Assembly: GCA_014529385.2 (NCBI GenBank)
Contig: CM043966.1
Coordinates: 43,782,537 to 43,842,536 of the forward strand
DNA from: Adiantum capillus-veneris
Taxonomy: Eukaryota > Streptophyta > Polypodiopsida > Polypodiales > Pteridaceae
Direction: 5' to 3'
Length of the DNA: 60,000 bases
A program made the position numbers and the translations under genes. Shown here one piece after another: positions 43,539 through 53,556 of the stretch. Each line of letters opens with the position of its first letter. Position 1 is the stretch's first letter. The notes below the pieces were generated by a model that was given only the letters and a program-made list of their open reading frames with translations, searched no databases and was not told where the DNA came from.

Positions 43539-44985
43539 TGGAAATGCACTGAGTGACTGGATTATAGACTCATGGGCATCACTTAATGTGTCTCCAAACA
43601 AGGAGTGGTTTACCTCTTATGTGCCCACTAAAGATCATGTTCGGCTAGGCAATGGGCAGACATGTGAGATCTTAGGTGTTGGAGATGTTCAATTGAAGTT
43701 TCAGAATGGCTCTTCTTTCACGCTGAAGAATAAGAGACATGTTCCCGCAATTACAAAGAGCTTGATTAGCACAGGTTTACTTGATGATGCTGGCTACGTC
43801 GCCACTTTTGGACAGAACATGTGGAAGATATCCAAGGGTTCTATGAGAGTAGCACATGGAGTAAAGTCTGGAGGACTTTACATGATTTATGTATCAAATG
43901 TCTCTAAAAATGTAATCAATGTAACCGAGAAGCCGAACGTTTCTTTGTGGCATAGCCGGTTAGGACATATGTCCAAGAAGGGAATGGAAATCTTGTCTCG
44001 TTCTGGTTATTTGCCTAGCTTTTCATTTAATGATTTTGAATTCTGTGAACATTGTCTGTATGGTAAGCAAACACAGCAGCCACATAAGCATAGAAGCAGT
44101 AGAAGAGATACACAGTTGGCACTTGTTCATAGTGATTTGTGTGGACCTATGCCTAACCTATCTCTAGGGGGAGCTTCTTACTTTATGACATTTATAGATG
44201 ATTACTCGAGGAAAGTATGGGTTTACTTTCTCAAGCACAAGGATGAAGCGTTTAGTGTTTTCAAAACGTTTGTGACACTTGTGGAGAATCAGAGTGGCAA
44301 GAAGCTTAAATGCTTACACACTGACAATGGTGGAGAGTATGTTTCAAAGGCCTTTTAGGACTTTTGTGAGTCAAAAGGTATAAAACGTGAACTTACTGCT
44401 CCTTACAATCCTCCTCAAAATGGTGTTGCTGAGAGGATGAATAGGACCATACAAGAGAAGGTCAGAAGTATGTTGTCCAATGCACAGCTGCCAAATGGGT
44501 TTTGGGCTGAAGCCGTATCAACAGCTGTTCATCTTGTAAATAGATCTCCTAGCAAGGTTTTGTAGAAGGATTCAGTGCCAGAGATGGTATGGTCAGGCAA
44601 AATGCCCTCATACACGCATCTCAGATTCTTTGGTTGTGAGGCATATACTCACGTTCCAAAGGAATTTAGGAACAAACTTGAGCCAAAGAGTAGAAAGTGC
44701 ATCTTTCTAGGCTATGGTAATTCTGGTGAGATGCGGTACAGACTTTGGGATCCCGAATCCAGAAAGGTTGTCCGCAGCAATGATGTTCACTTTAATGAAT
44801 CCAAATATCATTCTAAACCAGAGAGAATTGAGGAGATTAGAAGAGTTGTCTTCCAAGAAGATGGACCTGCACGTGCAAGACAAAATGTCAGGGCTCAAGA
44901 GGAGCAAGGACAGGATAGAGTGGAACCACAGGTTGTGGCTGAGCCTGAGCCACCTATTGTGCATAGATCTGGACGTGTCACATGA
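43498..44985 (+). pseudogene. Cop1 protease and integrase
   Basis: The protease has WIIDSWASLNV, where the active-site DSGA is DSWA, so it is dead. GAG-pre-integrase is LWHSRLGHMSKKG. The integrase has HSDLCGPMP, HTDNGGEYVS and NGVAERMN. In-frame stops are TAG at 44356 and 44563 and TGA near 44983 (RVT stop PPDRF). The C-terminal integrase segment (FFGCEAYTHVPKEFR) is present. Confidence 0.87.
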
Positions 44986-45009
44986 CCTCCTGATAGGTTT
45001 GTTCCATCT

Positions 45010-45365
45010 ATGAACTATGTCATGTTGACTGATTGCAATGAGCCTTCATGTTACAAGGAAGCAGTGCAAATGAAGGACTCTGGGAATTGGCAATTGGCCA
45101 TGCAGTCAGAGATGACAGCTCTGCATAAAAACAAGACATGGAAGCTAGTTAAATTACCACAGGGCAAAAAGGCTCTACCTTGTAAATGGGTTTACAGGTA
45201 TAAGATCACCGCTCATGATAGTCAGCCAAAGTACAAAGCAAGGCTTGTTGCCAAGGGCTTTAAGCAAGAACAAGGCATTGACTTTGATGAAGTCTTCTCT
45301 CCGGTGGTCAAGATCACAACATTCATATGCTTTCTTGCATTGGTTGCCATATTAGATTTGGTGTT
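45010..45365 (+). pseudogene. Cop1 reverse transcriptase, N-terminal part
   Basis: Typical copia RT start ([37 protein letters not shown]). It is cut at VAILDLV by Cop2. The reading continues at 49301 with LHQMDVKIAFLHGD. Confidence 0.9.
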
Positions 45366-46107
45366 TGTTAAGTATGGAGCCTGATTTACCCTTGTAATTT
45401 TTTGTGGTAAAAGCGCACATTTGTAAGGCCCCCATTATGAGGAGAAGCCATCGTGCGTGAAGGAAAATCACTCACCGGAAACCAAAATTTTCATGGACAA
45501 GAATCAGGGGCAACTTTAAAGGACGGTGGAATATTCATTTTCGCCGGAATATTATGGCCGGACGGCGGCCGAAAAGTGGTCGGAAAACAATCGGTCGGTT
45601 GGCCGGTGGCCGGTAGTCAATGGCCGATGGCCGGTGGTCGGAAGTCAATGGCCGGTGGCCGAATTCAAAAGCGAACTTGTCTTCTCAAGGGCGGCCACAC
45701 ATGGGCGGATTGGAGGGTCCGATTTGGACTTATTCGCACAAGGGCGGCTACACATGGTTGTCTCTCATAAGAGAGGGCAGCCCTTTTGGCCTATAAAAGG
45801 AGGCCATTTCTACACACATTTCATGGTGTGAAGTTGATGCAACAAGGTGAGTGTGAGGTGGTGAGAGTGAAGCAAGGCGGGAGCTCCATTAAGGGTATAA
45901 TCCATTTGTAAACTACTTCTTGTTTTGAAGTACTAAAGCCATTGAGTGGCTGCTTTCCCGTGGACGTAGCCCACATTGGGTGAACCACGTATATCGTGTG
46001 TACTCTCTCTCTCTCTCTCTACTCTATAATCTCGTGTATATAAATATGTCCCTCTCCATTAAGTAATCTACTCAATTATCTATTTAGCTACGTCTTATTT
46101 CCTACCA
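45366..46107 (+). repeat. 5' LTR of Cop2
   Basis: Begins TGTTAAGTATGG and ends CCTACCA. A TATA box CTATAAAAGG lies at 45791-45800, and a CT microsatellite near 46003-46021. Confidence 0.93.
45791..45800 (+). promoter_or_regulatory. TATA box of Cop2 LTR
   Basis: CTATAAAAGG, conserved in the other LTR at 48968-48977. Confidence 0.65.
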
Positions 46108-46109
46108 AC

Positions 46110-46121
46110 TGGTATCAGAGC
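46110..46121 (+). other. primer-binding site of Cop2
   Basis: TGGTATCAGAGC two bases after the LTR. Confidence 0.9.
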
Positions 46122-46180
46122 AAGGTTTGCTCATAGCTAAATTATCTCAAGGAAAGGATTCCTTGAATTGAGTGGGAGTT

Positions 46181-47608
46181 ATGGCGGAGGAAGGGAAGCT
46201 CAAGATTGAGAAGTTCAACGGCAAAAACTACCAACATTGGAAGATGCAGATTGAAGACTATCTCTACCAGAAGCACCTCTATTTGCCACTAGGCGGTCTT
46301 GCGAAGAAGCCCGCAACAATGGCAGATGAGGCATGGATTGTCCTTGATCGAAAGGCACTAGGAACAATCCGGTTAAGCTTGGCGTCAACGGTGGCCTTCA
46401 ATGTTTCGGAGATGAAGACCACGGAGGACTTGACGAAGTCACTTGACGACTTCTATGAGAAACCATCGGCATCCAATAAGGTATTTCTTATGAAGCACTT
46501 GTTCAATCTAAAGATGGCAGAGAATGGTTCAGTTGCAGAACACCTAAATGACTTTAACACAAACATAAGTCAACTTCGATCAGTGAAAATCAATTTCGAT
46601 GACGAAGTGCGAGCTCTCCTTATACTATCATCTCTACCGGATAGTTGGGACAGCCTTGTGATGGTTGTAAGTAATTCTAACTCTGGCACAAATAGTCTTA
46701 AGTTTGATGATGTTGTGGGTGTTCTCCTAAGCGAGGAAATGCGAAGGAGAAGCACAGGAGAATCATCAAGTGCTGCACTATCAGTGGAAACAAGAGGAAG
46801 GCTTAAGGAGAAGTTCAAAAACCAAAAGGGTCGTGATCGCTCAAGGCGGAGCAAGTCACGCACAAAGTCAGTTCTTGAATGTTGGAACTGCGGCAAGAAG
46901 GGCCACGTCAAGAAGGATTGCTGGTCCAAGAAGAAGAAGGAGACAGAGTCTCAAGACAACAAGCCAACATTGGAGGCCAATGTGGCAGGTAAAGTAGAGC
47001 AAGATGCTCTAATTCTCTCATTAGACAATGTGTCTAATTCCTGGATAGTAGATTCCGGGGCTTCATTCCATGCGACACCACACAAGCAACATTTCCAAGA
47101 CTACACCAAAGGTAATTTTGGGTATGTATACTTGGGAGATGATGAAGCTTGTGAGATTGTCCGCAAAGGTATAGTTTCTGTCAAAACTGCTAACGGAAAT
47201 GAATGGAAGCTTAAAGATGTTAGGCATGTTCCTTCTCTTCGCAAAAATTTGATCTCTACAGGACAATTGGACGATGAAGGTCACAACATTGCATTCGGAA
47301 ACAAACGGTGGAAGATCTCAAAGGGATCTTTGGTGGTTGCCAAGGGTGAAAAAGTAGGTACACTTTACTTGTGTACTGTTAGCACGCAACCTTCAGCTTG
47401 TGCAGCAACTACAGAAGTTGACAGTGCGGTGTGGCACTACCGACTTGGGCATATGAGTGCCAAAGGAATTCAAATCCTTCAAATAAAGAAGCTTCTACCA
47501 GGTTTGAAAGAAGTGGACTTAGAGTTCTGTGAAGATTGTGTTTATGGTAAACAAAAGAGGGTAAATTTTCAAAAATCAGAAAATGAAAGAAAAAATAAAA
47601 AAACTTGA
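46181..47608 (+). pseudogene. Cop2 gag, protease and GAG-pre-integrase
   Basis: From ATG 46181 (MAEEGKLKIEKFNGKNYQHW). Gag core, canonical knuckle CWNCGKKGHVKKDC, protease with intact active site (WIVDSGASFHATP), then VWHYRLGHMSAKGIQ. The open frame ends within an A-rich stretch (47560-47606). The integrase continues in another frame (KLELVHSDVWG), so a small indel in the A-run is likely. Confidence 0.9.
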
Positions 47609-48479
47609 GTTGGTTCATTCTGATGTTTGGGGTCGTGCAAGTACACCATCACTTGGTGGCTCATTGTACTATGTAACATTCATAGACGATGCGACTAGAA
47701 AAACATAGGTTTATGTCATGAAGAATAAATCCGATGTATTTTCCATATTTCAAAAGTGGAAAGCCTTTGTGGAGAATGAAACAGGTACCAAGGTTAAATG
47801 CCTCAGATCCGACAATGGAGGCGAATATTGCAGCCAAGCTTTTGAAAGCTTTTGTGCTAGCAATGGCATTCGGAGGCAAAGGACAACCCCAAGGACACCT
47901 CAACAAAATAGGATTTTGGAAAGCATAAACAGGACAATCATGGAACGAGCACGAAGCATGCGGCTACATGCAGGCCTACCGCTTGAGCTTTGGGCGGAAG
48001 CTGTAAGTACGTCTGTGTACTTAATCAATCGGTCACCCTCAACGGCATTGGATGGGGGAGTTCGAAGGAGAACTACTGCCTATGTGCTCACGGTTGGAGG
48101 CACAGCAGTAAGCTGGGCTTCAAAGCTGCAGAAAGTGGTTTCACTTTCTACCACGGAAGCAGAGTATGTAGCAATGACGGAGGCAAGCAAAGAAATTATG
48201 TGGCTTCACAGATTCTTAGAAGAGCTTGGATTCAAACAAGACAATTGTGTCTTGTACAGTGATAGCCAAAGCGAAATCCATCTTGCGAAGAACTCCGCCT
48301 TTCATTCAAGGACAAAGCACATTGAGGTGAGATATCACTTCATACGCACTCTTTTGGAAGAGGGACAACTAAAGCTAGGAAAGGTGCATACAAGTGAAAA
48401 TCCTGCAGACATTTTTACAAAGGTGGTCAACAAGGAGAAGTTGAGCTTTTGCTCATCTTCAATCGGCATTCAAGGATAA
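47609..48479 (+). pseudogene. Cop2 integrase fused in frame to RNase H (RT deleted)
   Basis: The integrase core reads HSDVWGRAS, RSDNGGEYCS, PQQNRILESINR, with a TAG at about 47707. At about 48060 the reading passes from NRSPSTALDGG directly to RRRTTAYVLTVGGTAVSW, the C-terminal part of copia RNase H, and continues to a stop at 48479 (LYSDSQSEIHLAKN, HIEVRYHFIR). The whole RT and first RNase H motif are missing, yet the frame is kept. Confidence 0.9.
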
Positions 48480-48539
48480 AAAGCCAGAATGGAAAGCAAT
48501 CACAGGTTTGGTTTGGAGATCAGTCTCCAAGTGGGAGAT

Positions 48540-49176
48540 TGTTAAGTATGGAGCCTGATTTACCCTTATAATTTTCTGTGGTAAAAGCGCACATTTGTAA
48601 GGCCCCCATTATGAGGAGAAGCCATCGTGCGTGAAGGAAAATCACTCACCGGAACCAAAATTTTCACGGACAAGAATCAGGGGCAACTTTCAAGGCCTCG
48701 AGGACGAAGGCCCCCGAGACTTTTTTTTCGCCGGAATATTAGCGGCCGGAAAGTGGTCGGAAAACAACCGGTCAGTTGGCCGGTGGCCAGTAGTCAATGT
48801 CCGATGGCCGGTGGTCGAAAGTCAACGGCCGATGGCCGAATTCAAAAGCGAACTTGTCTTCTCAAGGGCGGCCACACATGGGCGGATTGGAGGGTCCGAT
48901 TTGGACTTATTCGCACAAGGGCGGCTACACATGGCTGTCTCTCATAAGAGAGGGCAGCCCTTTTGGCCTATAAAAGGAGGCCATTTCTACACACATTTCA
49001 TAGTGTGAAGTTGATGCAACAAGGTGAGTGTGAGGTGGTGAGAGTGAAGCAAGGCAAGAGCTCCATTAAGGGTATAATCCCTTTGTAAACTACTTCTTGT
49101 TTTGAAGTACTAAAGCCATTGAGTGGCTGCTTTCCCGTGGACGTAGCCCACATTGGGTGAACCACATATATCGTGT

Positions 49177-49216
<40 letters not shown>

Positions 49217-49300
49217 CTATAATCTCGTGTATATAAATCTGTCTCTCTCCATTAAGTAATCTACTCAATTATCTATTTAGCTACGTCTTATTTCCTACCA
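48540..49300 (+). repeat. 3' LTR of Cop2 (761 bp)
   Basis: Like the 5' LTR, with a longer CT tract (about 49178-49213) and one block (about 48690-48745) that differs from the 5' copy. Confidence 0.93.
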
Positions 49301-50095
49301 ATGTTGCACCAAATGGATGTCAAGATAGCGTTTTTGCATGGTGATTTAGATGTGGAAATTTACATGCACCAGCCAGAAGGGTTTGTTGAGAAAGGCAAGG
49401 AAGATTGGGTATGTTAGTTGTTAAAGAGTCTTTATGGCTTAAAACAATCACCGAGGGCATGGTACCATAAATTCCACAAGTTTATGCTTTCTCAAGGCTA
49501 CAAACGTAGTGAGTTCGATCACTGTCTATATACAAAGAAGGCTAAGGATGGTAGTTGGCTGATCCTTATTTTGTATGTGGATGACATGTTGATTGCTGGC
49601 AAGCACTTGGAAGAAATTTCAGCTTTGAAGTCAAAGATGGCAAAATCGTTTGACATGAAAGACATGGGTGAGGCAAGTCATATACTTGGTATGCGGATTG
49701 AGAGAGACAGATCAAAGAAGTTGATTTGGTTATCTCAAATAGATTATATTGACAAGGTTTTGCAACGTTTCAATATGGAGAAGGGAAAGGCACTGAGTGT
49801 TCCATTGCCACCATATGTGAAACTTAGCAAACAAGATTTTCCTGTGTTTGAGGAAGAACAAGCTGAAATGGATAAGATTCCATATGCGTCTGCAGTGGGT
49901 AGTTTGATGTATGCAATGATTTATACTCGCCCAGACATTGCATTTGCAGTGGGAGTAGTAAGTCGATACATGTCAAACCCAGGCAAGAAACATTGGGAGG
50001 CAGTGAAAGGAATATTGAGATACCTGAAAGCTACAAAGAGTATGCGTATATGCTATGGGAGTCAGGAGCTAAGTGTAAAGGTTTTTACAGACTGA
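49301..50095 (+). pseudogene. Cop1 reverse transcriptase, C-terminal part
   Basis: It continues the RT after Cop2: QMDVKIAFLHGDLDVEIYM, then a TAG (about 49416), then LLKSLYGLKQSPRAWYHKF and LYVDDMLIAGKH with the catalytic Asp pair. A TGA at 50094 separates it from RNase H in the same frame. Confidence 0.9.
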
Positions 50096-50533
50096 GATTA
50101 TGCAGGTGACTTAGACAACCGAAGGTCTACGTCAGGGTATGTCTTTACATTGGCTGGTGGAGCAGTATCATGGCGTTCTAGATTACAAGATTGTGTTACT
50201 CAGTCTACTACAGAGGCTGAATATGTTGCAGCATCAGAGGCATGCAAAGAATCAATTTGGCTTAATCAACTAGTAACAGATTTGGGAATCAAAGAAGAGA
50301 TGCCTGTGTTATATTGTGATAGTCAAAGTGCTATACAATTGGCTCGCAATCCAGTTTATCACTCAAAGACAAAGCATGTGGATGTGAAGTATCATTTCAT
50401 CAGGGAAATGCTCGAGGATAAGCAACTTCAGCTTGTCAAAGTTCAGACCACAGAAAATCCTGCTAATCTACTTACAAAAGGACTTCCCTTAGAGAGCTTT
50501 GCGCATTTTTGCAAGCAATTAGGTGTAGGGTAG
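50096..50533 (+). pseudogene. Cop1 RNase H
   Basis: [18 protein letters not shown], then [36 protein letters not shown] and [13 protein letters not shown]. The frame is open to the end except for the TGA upstream. Confidence 0.88.
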
Positions 50534-50622
50534 TACATCACTTCTCTACATCTCTTGTATATTAGCTTGTATAGTAGCTTCTCTCACATTTAAAGTACCA
50601 CATTGGACTTTAACTGGGATGT

Positions 50623-50814
50623 TGTTGGGGTATAAAGCCCAATGTGGTCGCCCAGGTAAGTGGGCGGGCCGCCAGGTATGTACACATATTCTTTTGTAAA
50701 AACCTAATAAGAACTCACTATGCTCTACACATTACAATAGAGCGAGTTCACCATATCGTCGTGCTCTTCTTCTCGCACTCTCTCTCGCATCACACTTCCG
50801 CTCGTACTCCTTCA
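50623..50814 (+). repeat. 3' LTR of Cop1 (192 bp)
   Basis: Matches 41379-41570 with 5 differences and is followed by the duplicated GTTGC. Confidence 0.95.
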
Positions 50815-52261
50815 GTTGCCACAATAATGTATTGAGCGTGCGTTTTATATCCCGTAGGCGCTATCTGTCCTACAAAATCTATTCCCCATTTCGCAAACAC
50901 TCTTGCCCCCATCATTGGCCTTAAGGGCATATCATCTCGTGCTCTAGGAATTTTTGTTTTCTGGAAATCGTCACATCGTTTCACAAACTCTTCAGCGTCC
51001 ATGAATAGTGTAGGCCACTATATGCCTGCAATAAGAATTGCTTTGGCCGTTTTGTCAGCTGGAGAAATGTCCACCAGCTTGTCCGCCGTGTGCTTGCTCT
51101 AAGATAGGAATGTATTCCTCTTCAGTCGCGCACATTCTCAATTGATTGTCTTTTCCCCTCTTGTAAAGAGTGTCCTCAATCAGTACATAGTTTTCTGCCT
51201 CTTTCATGATCGTTTTGATACGTGATCTACTCATCCCTTCAGGCAGTATCCTGGTGGTGAGGTATTCAACAATGTAGTTACTCCATCGGGGTGCTATAAA
51301 TAATCTGAATAGAGTCGAATGCTCTATTGGCTTTTGAAGCGTGCATCTAACGCAAGATTTGACAGCATATGAACACTATGTCGCATTTTCGGCCAATACA
51401 CACCCATTCTCATCAATCTTTGATACATCTGTGCATGCCCATTGTGAATCCCCGTTTGTACATTAGCTTGGTTTAGGTACAATTCCCGTTCACTCGATTC
51501 AACACAAAGCCTAAGGATTTGATCCGATCCCTGTTTGTATAGCTTGCCCGCCAACATTACCAATGATCTGGATGCTGCAATGGTAGATGGTTGTCTTGTC
51601 ACATTCAATGACCCGATAGTCAACAAAGGAATTACATCCTCGCTCCATCTTGGAACCATTTCTATGTTAAAAAGATATGCATCTGGCAAATCATCATCAA
51701 CTCCTACAGGGTTTTCTCCATGTATCATTCTAGATAAATGATCCGCTCTTTGGTGTGTGGTTTCTTTCTTGACTACTACCGTGAAGTCAAACTCAAGCAG
51801 TATGATGAACCATCGAACAATTCTCCCTGTACTGCAAGGTTTGTTTACTAAGTACAGCAGTGCTTGGTGATCAACGAAGAATACAAATTTATTGGAAAGT
51901 AAGTGTCTAAACTTTTTCACCACAAAGACCATACCCAATCCCTCCCTCTCAATTGTTGTGTAATTCTTCTCTGCATTGTTCAGTTGTCTACTGGAGTAAC
52001 TTATTGGAAAATCCATGTTGTTCTCTCCAGGTTGTGCAAGTATGCATCCTATTGCATATGCTGATGCATCTACGTGGATGTGAAATATCTTTTTCCAGTC
52101 CGGAGCCTCAAAATTGGAGAGGAAATTAATCTCTGCTTCAAAGTTTGAAAAGCTTTCTCGCACTCATCTGTCCACTCAAATTTAGTTATAAGCGCGTAAA
52201 GTGGTTTTGCAATTATAGGGTATGAGTAGATAAATCTACGATAATATCCAGAATGGCCCAT
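50815..52261 (-). pseudogene. gypsy A RNase H and integrase N-part
   Basis: RNase H has an intact first Asp (IHVDASAYAIGCILAQ) and DHQALLYLVN; unlike G1 and B, no second RNase H is seen. Integrase zinc-binding remains (HNGHAQMYQRLMRMGVYWPKM) and the first core Asp (KWGIDFVGQI) follow. A frameshift lies near 52130 and others near 51050-51330. Confidence 0.82.
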
Positions 52262-52985
52262 AAATGCATGTACCTCTTTTACCTTTACTGGTCATGGTAG
52301 ATCAACAATGACGCTGATCTTCTCCATGTCTGTCGAAATACCGTTTTTGGACACTATATGTCCCAATATTTTGCCATGTCTTACCATGAAGACACCTTTC
52401 TCTGGATTCAGGAAAATCCGATACAGTCTGCATTTTTCGAACAGCTTGGTCAAGTGTTCTTTGTGCTCCAATCTTACAAGAGAGTAAACGCACAAGTCAT
52501 CCATGTAAATTTCTAAGAACTATCTTAGATATTCTTTAAAATCATGACCCATCAGCCTTTGAAATGTGGCTGGTGCATTTGTTAAGCCAAAAGCCATTAC
52601 CCGGAATGCAAAAATACCCCATTCAGTTGTGAAAGCCGTTTTGTGCTGATCCTCTGGCTTTATTGCGAGTTGGTTGTAACCCGAAAAGCCATCTAAGAAA
52701 CTATAAGCCTCTTTTCCTGCCACCCTTTCTATTACATGATCAGTAATGGATAGGGGATAGTTGTCCCGAATTGTAGCAGCGTTTACTTTCTTGAGATTGA
52801 CGCACACTCTTAACTTTCCATTTTTCTTCGGGACCACCACAATCGGTGAAACCCAATCGGTGTGCTCAATTTTGTAAATAAACTCTGTCTCTTTAAGTTT
52901 ATCTATCTCCTCCTTGATCTTTTTCGCAAACGTTTCATTGTAAGTCATTAGGAGAAATATGAACCTTGCATGGGCCTTGTAAGGA
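52262..52985 (-). pseudogene. gypsy A reverse transcriptase
   Basis: 52948-52520 carries WVSPIVVVPKKNGKLRVCVN, SFLDGFSGYNQL and AFGLTNAPATFQRLM. After a TAG near 52517 the frame continues with FLEIYMDDLCVYS, the active-site pair, and LGHIVSKNGISTDMEK. A TGA follows (DLP stop PVKVKE). The reading fades upstream of 52985. Confidence 0.88.
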
Positions 52986-53556
52986 ATCCTAATTTTTAGG
53001 GATTAAGGCTAATGTTGTGTGGGGTTTAGGGGGCAAGGGCATTGAAGAAGGTAGTTTTGAGTAGGCTTTTCTAGCCTTTTTTTTAGACAAATGTAGATTG
53101 TGGACCTAAAGGGTTGCTTTCTCTCTCTAGCTTTTTTTAAAGTGAAGGAAGCATAGGGGTGTGTCCACATCAGCAATTCCGTGGGTCAAAAAGAGTCAAA
53201 ATTTGACTTTTTTTTTAAATTTTCATTTTTATTTGTTTTTTACTTAAAACTCCCTCCCAACATATATACATATCCAAAAATCATTTTTTGACCCATTTTT
53301 TAACCCACAAGCTTACAAAGTCCATTTCTTCAAAAATCTTTTCCCCCAAAAAGTAATAAACATTTTGTTCTCTCATCCTCCTCCCTCCTCCCTCCTCTCT
53401 CCCTCTCCCTCTCCTCTCCCTCTCTGCCCCTACCTTCCTCCTCCTCCCCAATCTCTCCCTCCCCTCCCTCCCTCCTTCTCTCCTCCCATCCTGCTCGGCC
53501 TCTCTACCCTTCCCCCTCTATCTTTTCATCATTTGCTTCCTCACGCAACAGCTTCC
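52986..53556 (+). promoter_or_regulatory. upstream region of the transposase gene
   Basis: No gene. AT-rich DNA (TATATATA-like at about 53263) is followed by a long CT-rich tract (53377-53500) that would be 5' leader. The end of the DNA transposon may lie here, but I found no inverted repeat. Confidence 0.45.

Larger units (their letters stand above)
45366..49300 (+). mobile_element. Ty1/copia element Cop2, nested in Cop1, with RT deleted
   Basis: LTRs are 742 and 761 bp. The flanks GTGTT and ATGTT are a 5-bp target duplication with one substitution. Excision restores the Cop1 RT frame. The internal region has gag, protease and an integrase fused to RNase H, so the reverse transcriptase is missing. 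Confidence 0.92.
41379..50814 (+). mobile_element. Ty1/copia element Cop1, complete but interrupted by Cop2
   Basis: Both LTRs are 192 bp and differ at 5 positions. The target duplication GTTGC (41374-41378 and 50815-50819) is perfect. It contains a primer-binding site, gag, protease, integrase, RT and RNase H on the plus strand. It is inactivated by at least seven nonsense codons and a frameshift, and by insertion of Cop2 in the RT. Confidence 0.93.
39366..52985 (-). mobile_element. Ty3/gypsy element A, with post-integrase protease; split by Cop1
   Basis: The minus-strand order is RT (from about 52985), RNase H, integrase, then an aspartic protease at the C-terminus. The polypurine tract (39401-39414) overlaps the last codons. 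Copia Cop1 sits in the integrase at target GTTGC; joining the flanks restores IIVATDYLTKW in frame. gag and the beginning of pol are missing at the right, where the DNA-transposon region begins. Frames carry several stops and at least one frameshift. Confidence 0.8.

Noticed and set aside
45453-45831. ORFs repeated at 48627-49008
   Set aside because: They lie in the Cop2 LTRs; the duplication is explained by the LTRs themselves.
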